DNA from: Terebella lapidaria
Taxonomy: Eukaryota > Annelida > Polychaeta > Terebellida > Terebellidae
NCBI GenBank assembly: GCA_949152475.1
Contig: OX424568.1
Coordinates: forward strand, 19,939,667-20,003,666
Length of the DNA: 64,000 nucleotides
Reading direction: 5' to 3'
Made by a program: the position numbers and the translations under genes. Within the stretch, counting starts at the first letter, position 1. Each line of letters begins with the position of its first letter. This document shows positions 42,482 through 56,500 of this stretch, in pieces. The notes under the pieces were generated by a model, which saw only the letters and a list, made by a program, of their open reading frames with translations, ran no database searches and had not been told where the DNA came from.

Positions 42482-45442
42482 GCCCTGTACACCCTGCACC
42501 TACTATGTACATCCCGCACCTACCCTATACACCTTCCACCTATACCTGTAAATCCGCACCCGCCTTGTACATCCTGCACCTAATCTGTACATCCTGCACC
42601 TATCCTATACACATTCCACCTATCCTGTAAATCCCGCACCCGCCCTGTACATCCTGCACCTAATCTGTACATCCCGCACCTACCCTATACCCTATACACC
42701 TTCCACCTACCCTGTAAATCCCGCACTCGCCCTGTACATCCTGCACCTACCATGTACATCCCGCACCTACCCTACACACCTTCCACATACCCTGCAAATC
42801 CCGCACGTCCCCTTTAAATCCAGCACCCGCCCTGTAAATCCCGCACCTACTCCGTAAATCCCGCACCTTCCCTGAACATACTGCACCTATACCCTATACA
42901 GCTTCCACCTACCCTGTAAATCTCACACCCTCCCTGTACATACTGCACCTATACCCTACATCCTGCATCTACCCTGTAGGCTACATCCCACAACCACCCT
43001 GTACATTCCGCATCTACCCTGTAAATCCTATACCTAATATGTAGGCTAAACCTCCCACTTTACACATCCTGCACTTACACTTTACAGCCAGCACCTACAC
43101 TGTACATTCCTTAACTACTTTGTAAACACTCCACTTATATCATGTAGGCCTATATCACGCAACTGCAATGTACCAGTATATCAAGCGCCTGCCCTGTATA
43201 TCCCACATAATCTGTAAGCCTTCCACCTACCCTATACATCCCGCACCTACTAGTATTCTGCACACATTCCACCTTCCCTGTAGGCCTACATTCTCCACCT
43301 ACCCTTTACATCCTCCGTCTACCCAATTTCTCCCCCAAACCATTTTTTTTCAAGATAGACATTTCCGAACGAGGTCTCACAATGAGTAAGCGCACATACA
43401 TGATGGCAAGCATTTGCAACACATTCATTCTTGGGCGGATTGACATAAAATTTGCCAGCATGTTCGGTATAGTATATAGATGATAATGTTATAATAAAAC
43501 ATATCGCTAATTTGAATAAAAACTGCACACCAAATGCCCTAATATATAGTCGCTATTCCGTCACACTCGATTAATCGTGCAATAATCGGATAATATTTCC
43601 AAAATGTTGATGAATTATCACCCACAGGAAACCATGTGGTCAATCTGTCTTTAATTTTCATGTGATATGTATAGATCGAACTCATTTATTAAAAATTGCA
43701 CGACACTGCGATGGATTTTTGTTCGCAAAACACTGAACGATACTTCGCTTAAGAAAAATGAATGAACAGTCCTAGAAAAAAATCCATACGGTAGAAACTT
43801 CCAAAACTTAGTCTACATGTCTAACGGATTGTACGTATGAGATTAATGGAATAAAATGTGGAGGTAACGATGTTAGAATTTTCGCAAGTTGCATTTGAAT
43901 ACTACATATCAGACTAGAATTCGTGCACTCGTTCATCATCAAAACGTCATTTTTACAGAGACTCCGTGCGTGGCGCCACTGTTAAATTGGTCGCACGCAA
44001 TGACGTGAGTTATCTACATGTATCTTGGTGTGCAAAATCTTCGATATCGGATTGGATTGGATTGGATTTATTCAGGGGGATGAGCCCTCAGGATAACCCA
44101 CGAAAGTGCATGCACTTATTTCCAGTGGGGGTCCTGTTTTGCGTTGTGTATGTAATGCATTGTCAGAATTTCTATAGCGGTCTGAATCAGATCACGGTAT
44201 ACATCTATCAGCTTCCCCATAACCACCGCTGAGAATCCCTGAGCAGCAACCGTAATCCTCCCCCAGCACCAAGTTTAATGTCCTCCCACTGCCGAAGGAC
44301 AATATATCAGGTGCTAAATTCGCCAGTGAGCGAGACCTGGGATCGAACCCAAGACCACTCGTTTGTGAGGCGAGCGGTCTACAACTGAGCAACTGACACG
44401 AGGACACCATTAAAAACGCACGGTCAGAACATGTCGGATATTCTCGAGAAATGATATGTATCACTGTGGCGAGACTGAATGCCCTAACGATCGTTAGTTA
44501 ATCCAGCAATGGCGGACAGTATACACGGTCTGTTATTTAACCGTTAACAAGTGACAGGGCCATTCGTGTGTACAGGGCCATTCGTGTGTATGTCGTTCCA
44601 CCTCCTCTGTATATCGCGCACCTACCTCCTTCCATCCGCCCTGAACATATCTCACCTGTCCTGTACACCTTTCACCTACCCTGTGCATCCCACACCTACC
44701 CTGTACACCTCGCACCTACGTCGTACATGCCGCACCTGCCCTGTACATGCCGCACCTGCCCTGTACATGCCGCACCTGCCCTGTACATCCCACACGTAAT
44801 CTGTACACGTTCCACCTACCCTGTACATCCTTTACCTACTTTGTACACCTTCACCTACCCTGTACATCCTCCCCTATACGGCGTACACCTTCCAGATATA
44901 CTGTGAATCCTCAACTTATCCTGTACACTTTTCACCTGCTGTGTAGGCTACATCCTCCCCTAAACGTGTACACCTTCCAACTACCCTGTACATCCTCCCC
45001 TACCATGTACACCTTCCACATATACATGTACCCTGTACATCCCGCATTTACCGTGCATACATTCCACCTACTAAGCACATTCCACCCCTTACCTTGTACA
45101 GCTTCCACTTACCCTGTATATCCTACGCGTACCTGTACATCTCGCACCCGCCCTGTACACCCCGCACCTACCCTGTACATCTCACACCTACTCTGTACAT
45201 CTCACACCTACTCTGTACAACCCAAGCTTACTCTGTACACCTTCTACCTACCCTGTACATCCCACACTTACCCTGTACACCTTCCACCTACCCCGTACAA
45301 CCCGCACCTGCCCTGTGCATCCTGCACCTACCCTATACACCTTCCACATACCCTGCACATCCAACATCTACTCTGTAGACCTTCCCCCCAATCTGTACAT
45401 CCCGCATCCGCCTTCTACTTATCGCACCTACCTCGTACATCC
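42482..45442. repeat. Right arm of the inner palindrome in the first contig
   Basis: This is the reverse complement of about 38700-41747 (coordinate sums 84142, or 84229 next to the loop because of the 87-bp copy difference). It ends abruptly at the N gap, in the middle of minisatellite block 1. Confidence 0.93.
44049..44403 (-). mobile_element. SINE copy (palindrome duplicate)
   Basis: Reverse-complement copy of the SINE at 39739-40093, carried by the palindrome. It is not an independent insertion. Confidence 0.88.
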
Positions 45443-45642
45443 NNNNNNNNNNNNNNNNNNNNNNNNNNNNNNNNNNNNNNNNNNNNNNNNNNNNNNNNNN
45501 NNNNNNNNNNNNNNNNNNNNNNNNNNNNNNNNNNNNNNNNNNNNNNNNNNNNNNNNNNNNNNNNNNNNNNNNNNNNNNNNNNNNNNNNNNNNNNNNNNNN
45601 NNNNNNNNNNNNNNNNNNNNNNNNNNNNNNNNNNNNNNNNNN
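45443..45642. other. Assembly gap (200 N)
   Basis: Exactly 200 undetermined bases, a round number that suggests a placeholder for a gap of unknown size. The sequence on its left ends in minisatellite block 1 in one orientation, and that on its right starts in the same block in the other. Confidence 0.99.
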
Positions 45643-45904
45643 TACAGGACAGGTGAGATATGTTCAGGGCGGATGGAAGGAGGTAGGTGCGCGATATACA
45701 GAGGAGGTGGAACGACATACACACGAATGGCCCTGTACACACGAATGGCCCTGTCACTTGTTAACGGTTAAATAACAGACCGTGTATACTGTCCGCCATT
45801 GCTGGATTAACTAACGATCGTTAGGGCATTCAGTCTCGCCACAGTGATACATATCATTTCTCGAGAATATCCGACATGTTCTGACCGTGCGTTTTTAATG
45901 GTGT

Positions 45905-46259
45905 CCTCGTGTCAGTTGCTCAGTTGTAGACCGCTCGCCTCACAAACGAGTGGTCTTGGGTTCGATCCCAGGTCTCGCTCACTGGCGAATTTAGCACCTG
46001 ATATATTGTCCTTCGGCAGTGGGAGGACATTAAACTTGGTGCTGGGGGAGGATTACGGTTGCTGCTCAGGGATTCTCAGCGGTGGTTATGGGGAAGCTGA
46101 TAGATGTATACCGTGATCTGATTCAGACCGCTATAGAAATTCTGACAATGCATTACATACACAACGCAAAACAGGACCCCCACTGGAAATAAGTGCATGC
46201 ACTTTCGTGGGTTATCCTGAGGGCTCATCCCCCTGAATAAATCCAATCCAATCCAATCC
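45905..46259 (+). mobile_element. SINE copy (contig-overlap duplicate)
   Basis: Same sequence as 39739-40093 at an offset of 6166. Confidence 0.88.
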
Positions 46260-49200
46260 GATATCGAAGATTTTGCACACCAAGATACATGTAGATAACT
46301 CACGTCATTGCGTGCGACCAATTTAACAGTGGCGCCACGCACGGAGTCTCTGTAAAAATGACGTTTTGATGATGAACGAGTGCACGAATTCTAGTCTGAT
46401 ATGTAGTATTCAAATGCAACTTGCGAAAATTCTAACATCGTTACCTCCACATTTTATTCCATTAATCTCATACGTACAATCCGTTAGACATGTAGACTAA
46501 GTTTTGGAAGTTTCTACCGTATGGATTTTTTTCTAGGACTGTTCATTCATTTTTCTTAAGCGAAGTATCGTTCAGTGTTTTGCGAACAAAAATCCATCGC
46601 AGTGTCGTGCAATTTTTAATAAATGAGTTCGATCTATACATATCACATGAAAATTAAAGACAGATTGACCACATGGTTTCCTGTGGGTGATAATTCATCA
46701 ACATTTTGGAAATATTATCCGATTATTGCACGATTAATCGAGTGTGACGGAATAGCGACTATATATTAGGGCATTTGGTGTGCAGTTTTTATTCAAATTA
46801 GCGATATGTTTTATTATAACATTATCATCTATATACTATACCGAACATGCTGGCAAATTTTATGTCAATCCGCCCAAGAATGAATGTGTTGCAAATGCTT
46901 GCCATCATGTATGTGCGCTTACTCATTGTGAGACCTCGTTCGGAAATGTCTATCTTGAAAAAAAATGGTTTGGGGGAGAAATTGGGTAGACGGAGGATGT
47001 AAAGGGTAGGTGGAGAATGTAGGCCTACAGGGAAGGTGGAATGTGTGCAGAATACTAGTAGGTGCGGGATGTATAGGGTAGGTGGAAGGCTTACAGATTA
47101 TGTGGGATATACAGGGCAGGCGCTTGATATACTGGTACATTGCAGTTGCGTGATATAGGCCTACATGATATAAGTGGAGTGTTTACAAAGTAGTTAAGGA
47201 ATGTACAGTGTAGGTGCTGGCTGTAAAGTGTAAGTGCAGGATGTGTAAAGTGGGAGGTTTAGCCTACATATTAGGTATAGGATTTACAGGGTAGATGCGG
47301 AATGTACAGGGTGGTTGTGGGATGTAGCCTACAGGGTAGATGCAGGATGTAGGGTATAGGTGCAGTATGTACAGGGAGGGTGTGAGATTTACAGGGTAGG
47401 TGGAAGCTGTATAGGGTATAGGTGCAGTATGTTCAGGGAAGGTGCGGGATTTACGGAGTAGGTGCGGGATTTACAGGGCGGGTGCTGGATTTAAAGGGGA
47501 CGTGCGGGATTTGCAGGGTATGTGGAAGGTGTGTAGGGTAGGTGCGGGATGTACATGGTAGGTGCAGGATGTACAGGGCGAGTGCGGGATTTACAGGGTA
47601 GGTGGAAGGTGTATAGGGTATAGGGTAGGTGCGGGATGTACAGATTAGGTGCAGGATGTACAGGGCGGGTGCGGGATTTACAGGGTAGGTGGAAGGTGTA
47701 TAGGGTATAGGGTAGGTGCGGGATGTACAGATTAGGTGCAGGATGTACAGGGCGGGTGCGGGATTTACAGGATAGGTGGAATGTGTATAGGATAGGTGCA
47801 GGATGTACAGATTAGGTGCAGGATGTACAAGGCGGGTGCGGATTTACAGGTATAGGTGGAAGGTGTATAGGGTAGGTGCGGGATGTACATAGTAGGTGCA
47901 GGGTGTACAGGGCATGTATGGGACTTCTATGGGACATGTAAGATTGAAAAAATGTTGATGTGCCAACATTACTACGAATGCGACCATGTTGGCGCATATA
48001 TACGACCTTTTTGGCACATCAACATTTTTTTGGCTCATGGCGAAGAGCCAAAAAAGTCATCACCTCGCCAACGATTTCTAAGTCCAATATTCACTGTCAT
48101 TATAGTTTCTGTCAATCTTACATGTCCCATAGAAGGTCTAGGCCTTGTTTTTTCCTTAATAACTTGAACGACTCAAGAGTAACATGCGGCTAAATGTTTC
48201 TATGAAATGGACTATTTTGGCTCATGGGTTTTTGACATCAATTTTTTCTTTAGTTTCACGTATATATTTACTTCGAATTTTTATATTTTACTACTTTATA
48301 CTAGTACTTTACATAGAGCCCATTTTGGCCAGGTTTCGTATGCAAATGGTAAAATATATAAATTCGCCAATTTGTGACACCGTGTCTGGTTACATTTGAG
48401 ACCGTGAGCCAAAAAGGTAGATATATCGGTATATCGGTATATATATATTTATGAACACCTCATGCATCCAATACATTGTATTGCGAGATTATACCACACA
48501 CACTCCCCCACCTACCCCGTATATCCCACACCTACAATGTAATACTTCAAATAACCTACACCCCGTGCACCGTACACATTCACCTAACATGTAGGCATAC
48601 ACATTCCAAATTACTGTCTACACTTTTGCCCTCTACATCCCACACTCGCCCTGTACACCCTGCACCTACTATGTACATCCCGCACCTACCCTATACACCT
48701 TCCACCTATACCTGTAAATCCGCACCCGCCTTGTACATCCTGCACCTAATCTGTACATCCTGCACCTATCCTATACACATTCCACCTATCCTGTAAATCC
48801 CGCACCCGCCCTGTACATCCTGCACCTAATCTGTACATCCCGCACCTACCCTATACCCTATACACCTTCCACCTACCCTGTAAATCCCGCACTCGCCCTG
48901 TACATCCTGCACCTACCATGTACATCCCGCACCTACCCTACACACCTTCCACATACCCTGCAAATCCCGCACGTCCCCTTTAAATCCAGCACCCGCCCTG
49001 TAAATCCCGCACCTACTCCGTAAATCCCGCACCTTCCCTGAACATACTGCACCTATACCCTATACAGCTTCCACCTACCCTGTAAATCTCACACCCTCCC
49101 TGTACATACTGCACCTATACCCTACATCCTGCATCTACCCTGTAGGCTACATCCCACAACCACCCTGTACATTCCGCATCTACCCTGTAAATCCTATACC

Positions 49201-50214
49201 TAATATGTAGGCTAAACCTCCCACTTTACACATCCTGCACTTACACTTTACAGCCAGCACCTACACTGTACATTCCTTAACTACTTTGTAAACACTCCAC
49301 TTATATCATGTAGGCCTATATCACGCAACTGCAATGTACCAGTATATCAAGCGCCTGCCCTGTATATCCCACATAATCTGTAAGCCTTCCACCTACCCTA
49401 TACATCCCGCACCTACTAGTATTCTGCACACATTCCACCTTCCCTGTAGGCCTACATTCTCCACCTACCCTTTACATCCTCCGTCTACCCAATTTCTCCC
49501 CCAAACCATTTTTTTTCAAGATAGACATTTCCGAACGAGGTCTCACAATGAGTAAGCGCACATACATGATGGCAAGCATTTGCAACACATTCATTCTTGG
49601 GCGGATTGACATAAAATTTGCCAGCATGTTCGGTATAGTATATAGATGATAATGTTATAATAAAACATATCGCTAATTTGAATAAAAACTGCACACCAAA
49701 TGCCCTAATATATAGTCGCTATTCCGTCACACTCGATTAATCGTGCAATAATCGGATAATATTTCCAAAATGTTGATGAATTATCACCCACAGGAAACCA
49801 TGTGGTCAATCTGTCTTTAATTTTCATGTGATATGTATAGATCGAACTCATTTATTAAAAATTGCACGACACTGCGATGGATTTTTGTTCGCAAAACACT
49901 GAACGATACTTCGCTTAAGAAAAATGAATGAACAGTCCTAGAAAAAAATCCATACGGTAGAAACTTCCAAAACTTAGTCTACATGTCTAACGGATTGTAC
50001 GTATGAGATTAATGGAATAAAATGTGGAGGTAACGATGTTAGAATTTTCGCAAGTTGCATTTGAATACTACATATCAGACTAGAATTCGTGCACTCGTTC
50101 ATCATCAAAACGTCATTTTTACAGAGACTCCGTGCGTGGCGCCACTGTTAAATTGGTCGCACGCAATGACGTGAGTTATCTACATGTATCTTGGTGTGCA
50201 AAATCTTCGATATC

Positions 50215-50569
50215 GGATTGGATTGGATTGGATTTATTCAGGGGGATGAGCCCTCAGGATAACCCACGAAAGTGCATGCACTTATTTCCAGTGGGGGTCC
50301 TGTTTTGCGTTGTGTATGTAATGCATTGTCAGAATTTCTATAGCGGTCTGAATCAGATCACGGTATACATCTATCAGCTTCCCCATAACCACCGCTGAGA
50401 ATCCCTGAGCAGCAACCGTAATCCTCCCCCAGCACCAAGTTTAATGTCCTCCCACTGCCGAAGGACAATATATCAGGTGCTAAATTCGCCAGTGAGCGAG
50501 ACCTGGGATCGAACCCAAGACCACTCGTTTGTGAGGCGAGCGGTCTACAACTGAGCAACTGACACGAGG
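50215..50569 (-). mobile_element. SINE copy (palindrome duplicate)
   Basis: Reverse-complement copy of the SINE at 39739-40093 in the right arm. Confidence 0.88.
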
Positions 50570-50747
50570 ACACCATTAAAAACGCACGGTCAGAACATGT
50601 CGGATATTCTCGAGAAATGATATGTATCACTGTGGCGAGACTGAATGCCCTAACGATCGTTAGTTAATCCAGCAATGGCGGACAGTATACACGGTCTGTT
50701 ATTTAACCGTTAACAAGTGACAGGGCCATTCGTGTGTACAGGGCCAT

Positions 50748-51918
50748 TCGTGTGTATGTCGTTCCACCTCCTCTGTATATCGCGCACCTACCTCCTTCCA
50801 TCCGCCCTGAACATATCTCACCTGTCCTGTACACCTTTCACCTACCCTGTGCATCCCACACCTACCCTGTACACCTCGCACCTACGTCGTACATGCCGCA
50901 CCTGCCCTGTACATGCCGCACCTGCCCTGTACATGCCGCACCTGCCCTGTACATCCCACACGTAATCTGTACACGTTCCACCTACCCTGTACATCCTTTA
51001 CCTACTTTGTACACCTTCAACCTACCCTGTACATCCTCCCCTATACGGCGTACACCTTCCAGATATACTGTGAATCCTCAACTTATCCTGTACACTTTTC
51101 ACCTGCTGTGTAGGCTACATCCTCCCCTAAACGTGTACACCTTCCAACTACCCTGTACATCCTCCCCTACCATGTACACCTTCCACATATACATGTACCC
51201 TGTACATCCCGCATTTACCGTGCATACATTCCACCTACTAAGCACATTCCACCCCTTACCTTGTACAGCTTCCACTTACCCTGTATATCCTACGCGTACC
51301 TGTACATCTCGCACCCGCCCTGTACACCCCGCACCTACCCTGTACATCTCACACCTACTCTGTACATCTCACACCTACTCTGTACAACCCAAGCTTACTC
51401 TGTACACCTTCTACCTACCCTGTACATCCCACACTTACCCTGTACACCTTCCACCTACCCCGTACAACCCGCACCTGCCCTGTGCATCCTGCACCTACCC
51501 TATACACCTTCCACATACCCTGCACATCCAACATCTACTCTGTAGACCTTCCCCCCAATCTGTACATCCCGCATCCGCCTTCTACTTATCGCACCTACCT
51601 CGTACATCCCGCATCTGTCCTGTACATTCCGCACGTAATCTGTACACTTTTCACCTACCCTGTACATCCTCCCCTACTGCGTGCACCTTCCACATATACT
51701 GTAAATCCTCAACCTACCCTGTACACTTTTCACCTACCCTGTACATCCTCTTCCAAACGTGTACACCTTCCACCAACCATGTACATACTCCTCTACCGTG
51801 TACACCTTCCACCAACCTTGTACATACTCCTCTACCGTGTACACTTTCCACCTACCCTGTACACTTTCCTCCTGCCATCCTCTCTTTACCCTGTACTCTT
51901 TCCACCTGCCCTGTAAAT
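50748..51918. repeat. 20-bp minisatellite, block 1 copy in right arm
   Basis: Here the unit runs on the plus strand as CCTGTACATCCCGCACCTAC-like repeats. The long Thr/Pro/Cys/His/Tyr-rich frame across it is a product of the 20-bp period. Confidence 0.92.
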
Positions 51919-52562
51919 CCTACATCTATCATGTACACCTTAAACATATTTTGTAATCGTTACATCAAATCAAGTCGGATGATGCTGTGGTCTTTCTTGC
52001 CAAGGATCCAGCAACATAGGGGCGTCATAGAAATATTGCTAAGCTATTAAATACTATATTTGATAAATAACAGAGGGGAAAACAGCAAAATGGAAACCGT
52101 TCATTATCTTTCTCGATGTTCGGTGTTTTTTTTCTGTTTGTTTGTTTTTGTTTTTGTTTTGTTTTTTGTTTGTTTTTTGTTTTTTTTTGTTTTTTTTGGG
52201 GGGGGGGATCAGTTTTGGGGAGAAAATCTACCATATTTTCATCCGCCCGCTGACGGGAAACAAAAACATGGCCTTATCACTGAACTCAGCCATGGATGGA
52301 CGTCAGCAAGCCTTCTTGTCTGGTGGTATAGGCAATCATCGAGACGAACTCGCATATTGCAGGGTTGTAAGTTCTCACAGTTATGAGAATATATTTATAA
52401 ATACGTTATTTTGGAGAATTTGTCCGTACAGTGCGTCTACAGTGAAAATAAAATGAGAAAGCCGCGATGGATCATGAAAAAAATGCTGAGAATTTCTCTT
52501 CCCCCGTCCTCCTTCTCAAATACCGGTAATTGAGAGGGCGCACCTATCATTTTTAACACATT

Positions 52563-53281
52563 CATTCTTGGGCGGATATGACATGATAATTAGCCAGCAT
52601 GTTATGGATAGTATATAGATGGTAATATAATATGATGTTGTATACCAGTAATGTTATAATCGTATAAATGAGAATTCTGCACAACCCACGTACAATTTTT
52701 AATCAATGATTTCAATCTACATATATCACCTGAAAATTTGAACAAATTTGAAGACCGTGCACATAGTTTCCTGTAGGTGATAATTTATCAAACCCCTGGA
52801 AATAGGACTATTATCTGATTATTATATGATTAATCCAACGTGATGGAATAGTTACTACTGTGAGGGGGACGACGCGACGGATTTTTCTGTAAAACACTTC
52901 TGAACGATATTTAGCTATCCTTCGAAATCCGCATGATTATTCAGATCAAAATGGATTAACAGTTCCAGAAAAAAATTCATACAGTAGAAAGTTCCAAAAC
53001 TTAGTCTACATACCTAATGCATTGAACGTATGAAATTAATGAAATAAAATGTGGGGGTCACGACAGTAGATTTTTCGCAATCTGCATTTGAATGCTGCAT
53101 GTCGAGCTAGAAATCGTGTTTGCCGCCAAAACGTCATAGACTCCGTCGTGTGGCGACTTGCACTGACTGTTCAATATTGGTCGCCCGTAATAACGTGAGT
53201 TGGCTCTCTTGGCATGGAAAATCTTTGATTATACTGAACACCATTATAAAACGCACGGTCAACACATTTCGAGAAATGATA
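52563..53281 (-). repeat. Higher-order repeat unit A copy in right arm
   Basis: Reverse complement of 37027-37745, with rare single-base differences. Confidence 0.85.
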
Positions 53282-53515
53282 TTGTTCCGTTGCTTATTTT
53301 GTAGCCTACATGTTATTCATATCGAGAATTGAGCGGCACAAAAGTTGATATCATTGTATAAATTCCCAATATGCACCATGTGAACGTTCCAATCATTCTC
53401 CTATTTTACAAGTCGTGTCGTCTGTGTCGATTCATCGCTAAATTTGGGTGCGGTTATATACACAGTCAATGATGAAAACACACACACCAAACAAACGAGA
53501 GCCCCTAGGGCACCC

Positions 53516-56500
53516 ACTTGCCGGAACGCATACTCATGATGTTCATTTTGCATGACCTTGACCTTCGTCATTTGTCATCAATTCTATGCTGCAAACATAC
53601 TGTGAATGGAGTTTTTGAATATGCATGATGAAATTCTGTTTATATATGTTCTATTATCACTGGACAAGATCATAAGGTCTTCAAATAATGAGTTTCCTTC
53701 GAAATTTCACTGATTTGTTGCCACAAAAACGTCAATTACGTCAAAATGGATATGTCGATTGAGCTAAAAATTGATAGAGACCATCATAGAAAGAATCCAC
53801 GTCGATTGCATCTGTTAGATCTGCAGTAAATGTTATAAACTTTCACATCTGACACTCAAAAGGCCTAAATGTCAGTCTGAAATCACGTTTGACGTCACTA
53901 TGACGTCAATTGACGTCCGATTTCGAAAATAACAACATATTTGGAAAGTACTCTCGAAGACCTTTCGAACGAGCTACTACTCGATATTTTTGCAAAAGGT
54001 CAAGGTCAAGGTCATTTTTGGGGTCAACTTCGACCTCAGGCGCTTGCAAAGGCTATCGGTCAAACGCCTTAGGTGTAAATGCAAAAGTTGTTAGGCTAAG
54101 TGAGTGCAATACTGTGAATTTACTTTCGTGTCTCTATCTTTCTTACTTCTTGAGATATAGTGACCTACATGGTTTTCACTTGCGGGTCAATATTGACCTT
54201 GACTTTCGAACTTTGACCTTGGAATTTCGTGGAACAGAAGAACTCGTTCTTGGCTATGAACAGGTGATTCATTGGATTTTTACGCACATTATCGACGCTT
54301 TTATCAGCATGGACAGCTTGAAACATGCAATTTCGCTTATAATGGGACCAATTTCGTTGCCATAGAAACGTCAATTACGTCATAACGGATTAACCGATCG
54401 CGCAAAAAATTGACATTGACCATATAGTTCTGGGGCATATGTAATTTCGAGATTTTTTTCTGTAAATTCTTGGCACCAAGCATTTTCTCAATCTTCAGTC
54501 ATCCTAGAAATGGAAAAGTTTTGGTGCCATTTTTTTCATCAACCAAAAAATGCATTTTGGCCCCAAAACGGAGATCGGGGCGAAAACGTCGCCACAAGTT
54601 TTGAAAATTTTTCAAACATGTAAGAAATATGTCGTGTAATATACCAAACTGACCAGTGAGATCCACAAAATGGAACTAAGACATAATACTAAGGTTATGG
54701 ATGATATAACCAAGTAAAGACCCCAAAACGTGGGTAGGGGTAAAATTTGTGTCAGAAAATATGGAAATTTGTGATAGTCAGGCGTGTATAATAGGTATGC
54801 CTGAATCCCCTCAAGTATCCCCCTGTACCAACTTTTTGAGTTCATTTATATGATACTTTTGAATATCAGTTATGTTTTCGGAGGCCTGTATTTGGGAAAA
54901 TGGGTTTCTGGGCCTTATTCAAAATGGCAGACATCGAAATTCCAGAATCATGTTTTGGGCGATAACTCAACTTCTATTGCAGATAGAAGCATCATTTTGG
55001 TGGCTATACCCATGTTGAATGCAATGGTGTCAATGCTGAGTACCTAAGACTGTTGGTTGCCTCAAAATTCAAAATGCCTAACAATGAAACATGCGGAAAT
55101 CACATTTCCTGTTATGGTGCAACTGAAATGTGTGGAAATCCTGAACGGGGTCTAGATTGATGGTAAAAACAGTGTCTTGACCACATAGCAAGCTTAGCAC
55201 ATACGAATTATCTCACTGAAATAGTGCCAAGATGGATACTCTTGAATTTCTGGACAAACAACCCGATGATGAACGTGACGCTCGCTTCTGGCCATTGTGA
55301 AATTTTGCCAATTGTTGTCGTTTGACCTAGTAAAATGGCGAATAATGCATAGAAAAAGTATTGTAATATACAGAAACCATCGCTATTAGTTGTGCATGAT
55401 AGGCAATTAGGTGTTAACCTCCACAGCAATAAGAGAAATCCTTATCCTCAAGATGACTCTCACAGCCAACATAAAAATTCTGGGTAATGAATCACCTTTG
55501 CCTAAAAAGTACCAGTTTGTAATGAACTAAACAATCCAATGATATACCACACAATACAGATCTCACAGTTTCCATTGTAATGCACTGGAATCGAGGCACT
55601 ATTAGCAAGCCAGTAATGTTCACTTCTATTATTTGTTTATCAATTGCCATGAACATGTGCAATATTCCAATCTCAGTGTCAATACCCACATAATTTGGTC
55701 TGAGTGGCAAATGAAGCATGTTCATTGGAGAAGAGATTGCTTGTTGATACAGTGGCATGACCGTGATGGTGTTTTCAATAAACTAAGAAATTGTCACCTA
55801 TGTGTATGATACAATAATGATATATTTGCTACTCGGTCAACATGTTGAGTATGGTATGACAGTAAATTGAGCACGATACAGTAGTTAAGACAAATGTTGA
55901 ACCCTAATGCTAACTTTGACCTTTGGTGACAAGAACGGTTACACAGCGAATTTGCATCTGCAAGTGTCTTTTCAAATCCATATTTAACCTTTCGCATTTG
56001 TGAAATGAACATGGCTTTGTGCACCCTCAAGATGTTGTTTTAGAGCATCACTTGTGGGAGGGATTTATACACATTCCTGGTCTTGAGAAAACAGAATGAG
56101 GTCAACGTTGAAGTCAGTGATAGGACCATGACCACGCGACCATACCCAGATCTGACAACACGTCCTCCTTCAAATTCAATGTCCCTAGAGTTGAGAGAAG
56201 TGATGATACATTTAGTATATAAGCTATTCTTTGGTGAATCTATCACCAATGACAGCAATGTTGGCCTCATTTGGATAGAGATTCCCTGTCACAAGACCAC
56301 GAATGTGGAATGAGTTCCCCCCATAAGTGATGTTAATTACTGCCCAAGCGATGCTAACACCTCACTAGTTTCCCAAGCAAGCTTAAGGACTAGAGCCCAT
56401 GAAGCATCTGGAGTTGTTCAAAACTCCAAAGACCATGGACGGGCTGAGAAAAGTGACTCAAGTACGTGCACAGCAGATGTAGTTTTGTTGTGTAACAGTT

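Larger units (their letters stand above)
45643..51609. repeat. Near-identical duplicate of 39477-45442
   Basis: Every feature from 39477 to 45442 recurs at a constant offset of 6166, then 6167 after one single-base difference near 44847. It includes both palindrome arms, the loop and the 87-bp asymmetry. The likeliest reading is an overlap of two contig ends placed on both sides of the gap without merging. Confidence 0.9.
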
